Positions 63,165 through 64,000 of a stretch of DNA of 64,000 bases are shown one piece after another. Both the position numbers and the translations under genes were made by a program. The stretch covers positions 1,302,001-1,366,000 of the forward strand of contig VSJF01000006.1 in NCBI GenBank assembly GCA_009739215.1, given 5' to 3'. A model generated the notes under the pieces. That model was given only the letters and a program-made list of their open reading frames with translations, had not been told where the DNA came from and searched no databases. How positions within the stretch are numbered: position 1 is the stretch's first letter; each line of letters begins with the position of its first letter. This DNA is from Floccularia luteovirens (lineage: Eukaryota; Basidiomycota; Agaricomycetes; Agaricales; Squamanitaceae).

Positions 63165-64000
63165 CTACATAAAGTCTATTGCCTTTTTTCGTCTCTCAGC
63201 GTTGTTAGCAGGCTGGTTGACAGACACAGGCTCTGAAATCTTTTTCACAATCTCAGGAACAGGTTTCTCGACCCACATGCCATCCTCGTCATTATCTTCG
63301 TGTTTTAGCTTGGCTTTTATCTTCGGACGTTCTATCTCTTCCTCTTCGACTTCAAAAGAAACGAGCTTGGATTTCTTCTCTTTTTTCTTCTTCTTCTCTT
63401 TTGATTTTTTAGCCTCTTTCCGTCCTTTGGCGTCACCATCCCGCGGGATAAAAGTAGGCCTAAACGTTGAGATGTCAACAGGCATACTCTCAGTTTGCGC
63501 TTTGGGTGTTTCGACCACAGGATTTTCGGATGGTTTTTGGGATATCGAGGCGTCAAGAAGATCATTTGTTTCTTGATCATTATCCTTGTCATTATCACTG
63601 TCCTCGTCGTCACTAGCAAATATGGCTTTGAATACATCCATAGTTGGCCTTTCATAGGTCAAAGTATCTCGACCCTGCGTTTCATCTTCTCCTAGGCCTA
63701 TATTGTCCAAATCGCGAGGTCCAGTTTGACTTTGACTTGCTGTGGTATCTGGAGGCGAGGGGTACTGCTGTTCTTGTGGTTGTGGCTTGACATCATTAGA
63801 AGGGCTGTCCACGTCGGGAGGAGGATTAGGGTCCTTGACACCAAAGCGCTTGCAAAGGAGCCTTGCAGGTTGCCACGGCTTCTCTTCTCTGGTCATAGGA
63901 CCATACATTCCCAATTTAGCCGCATGAGCTTTAGGACTGATCCTTTTCTTCTGCTTCTTTTCGTCTCTCTTCTTCCTTGGCGGCAAGTTCCTCTGCTGAG
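63165..64000 (-). CDS. GPATCH1-like G-patch protein, C-terminal part
   Basis: C-terminal part of a protein resembling GPATCH1 (plant TOUGH), a nuclear RNA-processing factor whose N-terminal G-patch would lie off the right edge. Visible landmarks are KLGMYGPMTREEKPWQPARL followed by LLCKRFGVKDPNPP, ERPTMDVFKAIFASDDEDS, STFRPTFIPRDGDAKGRKEA and a Lys-rich segment (KSKEKKKKKEKKS). It ends NNAERRKKAIDFM (stop 63165-63167). The frame runs open to the window end, with no start inside. Confidence 0.8.
   Translation of the reverse strand, partial: QQRNLPPRKKRDEKKQKKRISPKAHAAKLGMYGPMTREEKPWQPARLLCKRFGVKDPNPPPDVDSPSNDVKPQPQEQQYPSPPDTTASQSQTGPRDLDNIGLGEDETQGRDTLTYERPTMDVFKAIFASDDEDSDNDKDNDQETNDLLDASISQKPSENPVVETPKAQTESMPVDISTFRPTFIPRDGDAKGRKEAKKSKEKKKKKEKKSKLVSFEVEEEEIERPKIKAKLKHEDNDEDGMWVEKPVPEIVKKISEPVSVNQPANNAERRKKAIDFM

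Overview
The window is a 64 kb piece of a fungal nuclear genome, most likely an Agaricomycete (Basidiomycota). The evidence is dense, mostly 45-60 nt GT-AG introns in nearly every gene, compact spacing on both strands, and fungal families such as CFEM, astacin-like M12A protease, RXT3, PRP40 and COQ6. Exon joins were read by eye from splice signals and protein-family continuity, so many boundaries are approximate.

Layout. 0-4.5 kb (minus): glycerol kinase (C-terminus outside the window) and a GH47 alpha-1,2-mannosidase. 4.5-9.8 kb: a gene-poor, rearranged stretch with an astacin-like metalloprotease, stray copies of the mannosidase 5' end and of the protease active-site region, and a CFEM protein. 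9.9-16 kb (plus): an AP180-type clathrin adaptor and a NASP-family histone chaperone. 15.3-20.7 kb: an imperfect tandem duplication running from the 3' half of the NASP gene, through a small secreted-protein gene, to the last codons of PRO2. One secreted-protein copy is intact and the other is dead. 20.7-28.6 kb: PRO2, ATP1, mitochondrial bL21 and PRP40. 29-39 kb: an unknown protein, MMS19, NDUFAF7/MidA and mitochondrial GatA. 39.7-43.7 kb: an RXT3-like gene with several reading-frame breaks. 43.7-48.2 kb: a duplicated class 3 lipase, one copy intact and one broken. 49.3-64 kb: UBC13, an unknown coiled-coil protein, an F-box-like protein, COQ6, SEC6, NAD+ synthetase, MAK11 and the C-terminal part of a GPATCH1-like protein.

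Most genes are housekeeping and not functionally linked. Several encode mitochondrial proteins (ATP1, bL21m, NDUFAF7, GatA, COQ6), and ATP1 and bL21m share a short divergent promoter. The accessory part consists of secreted or surface proteins (astacin-like protease, CFEM protein, small secreted protein, lipases) lying in or beside local duplications.

I found no transposase, reverse transcriptase, rRNA, convincing tRNA or CRISPR array, and no convincing new multi-gene system. The points most worth a second look are the local duplications with gene death, recurrent one-base frame breaks in conserved genes, a 12-nt exon in UBC13, three GC-AG introns, and a 19-nt GT-AG segment that would have to be removed to give the protease a start codon.
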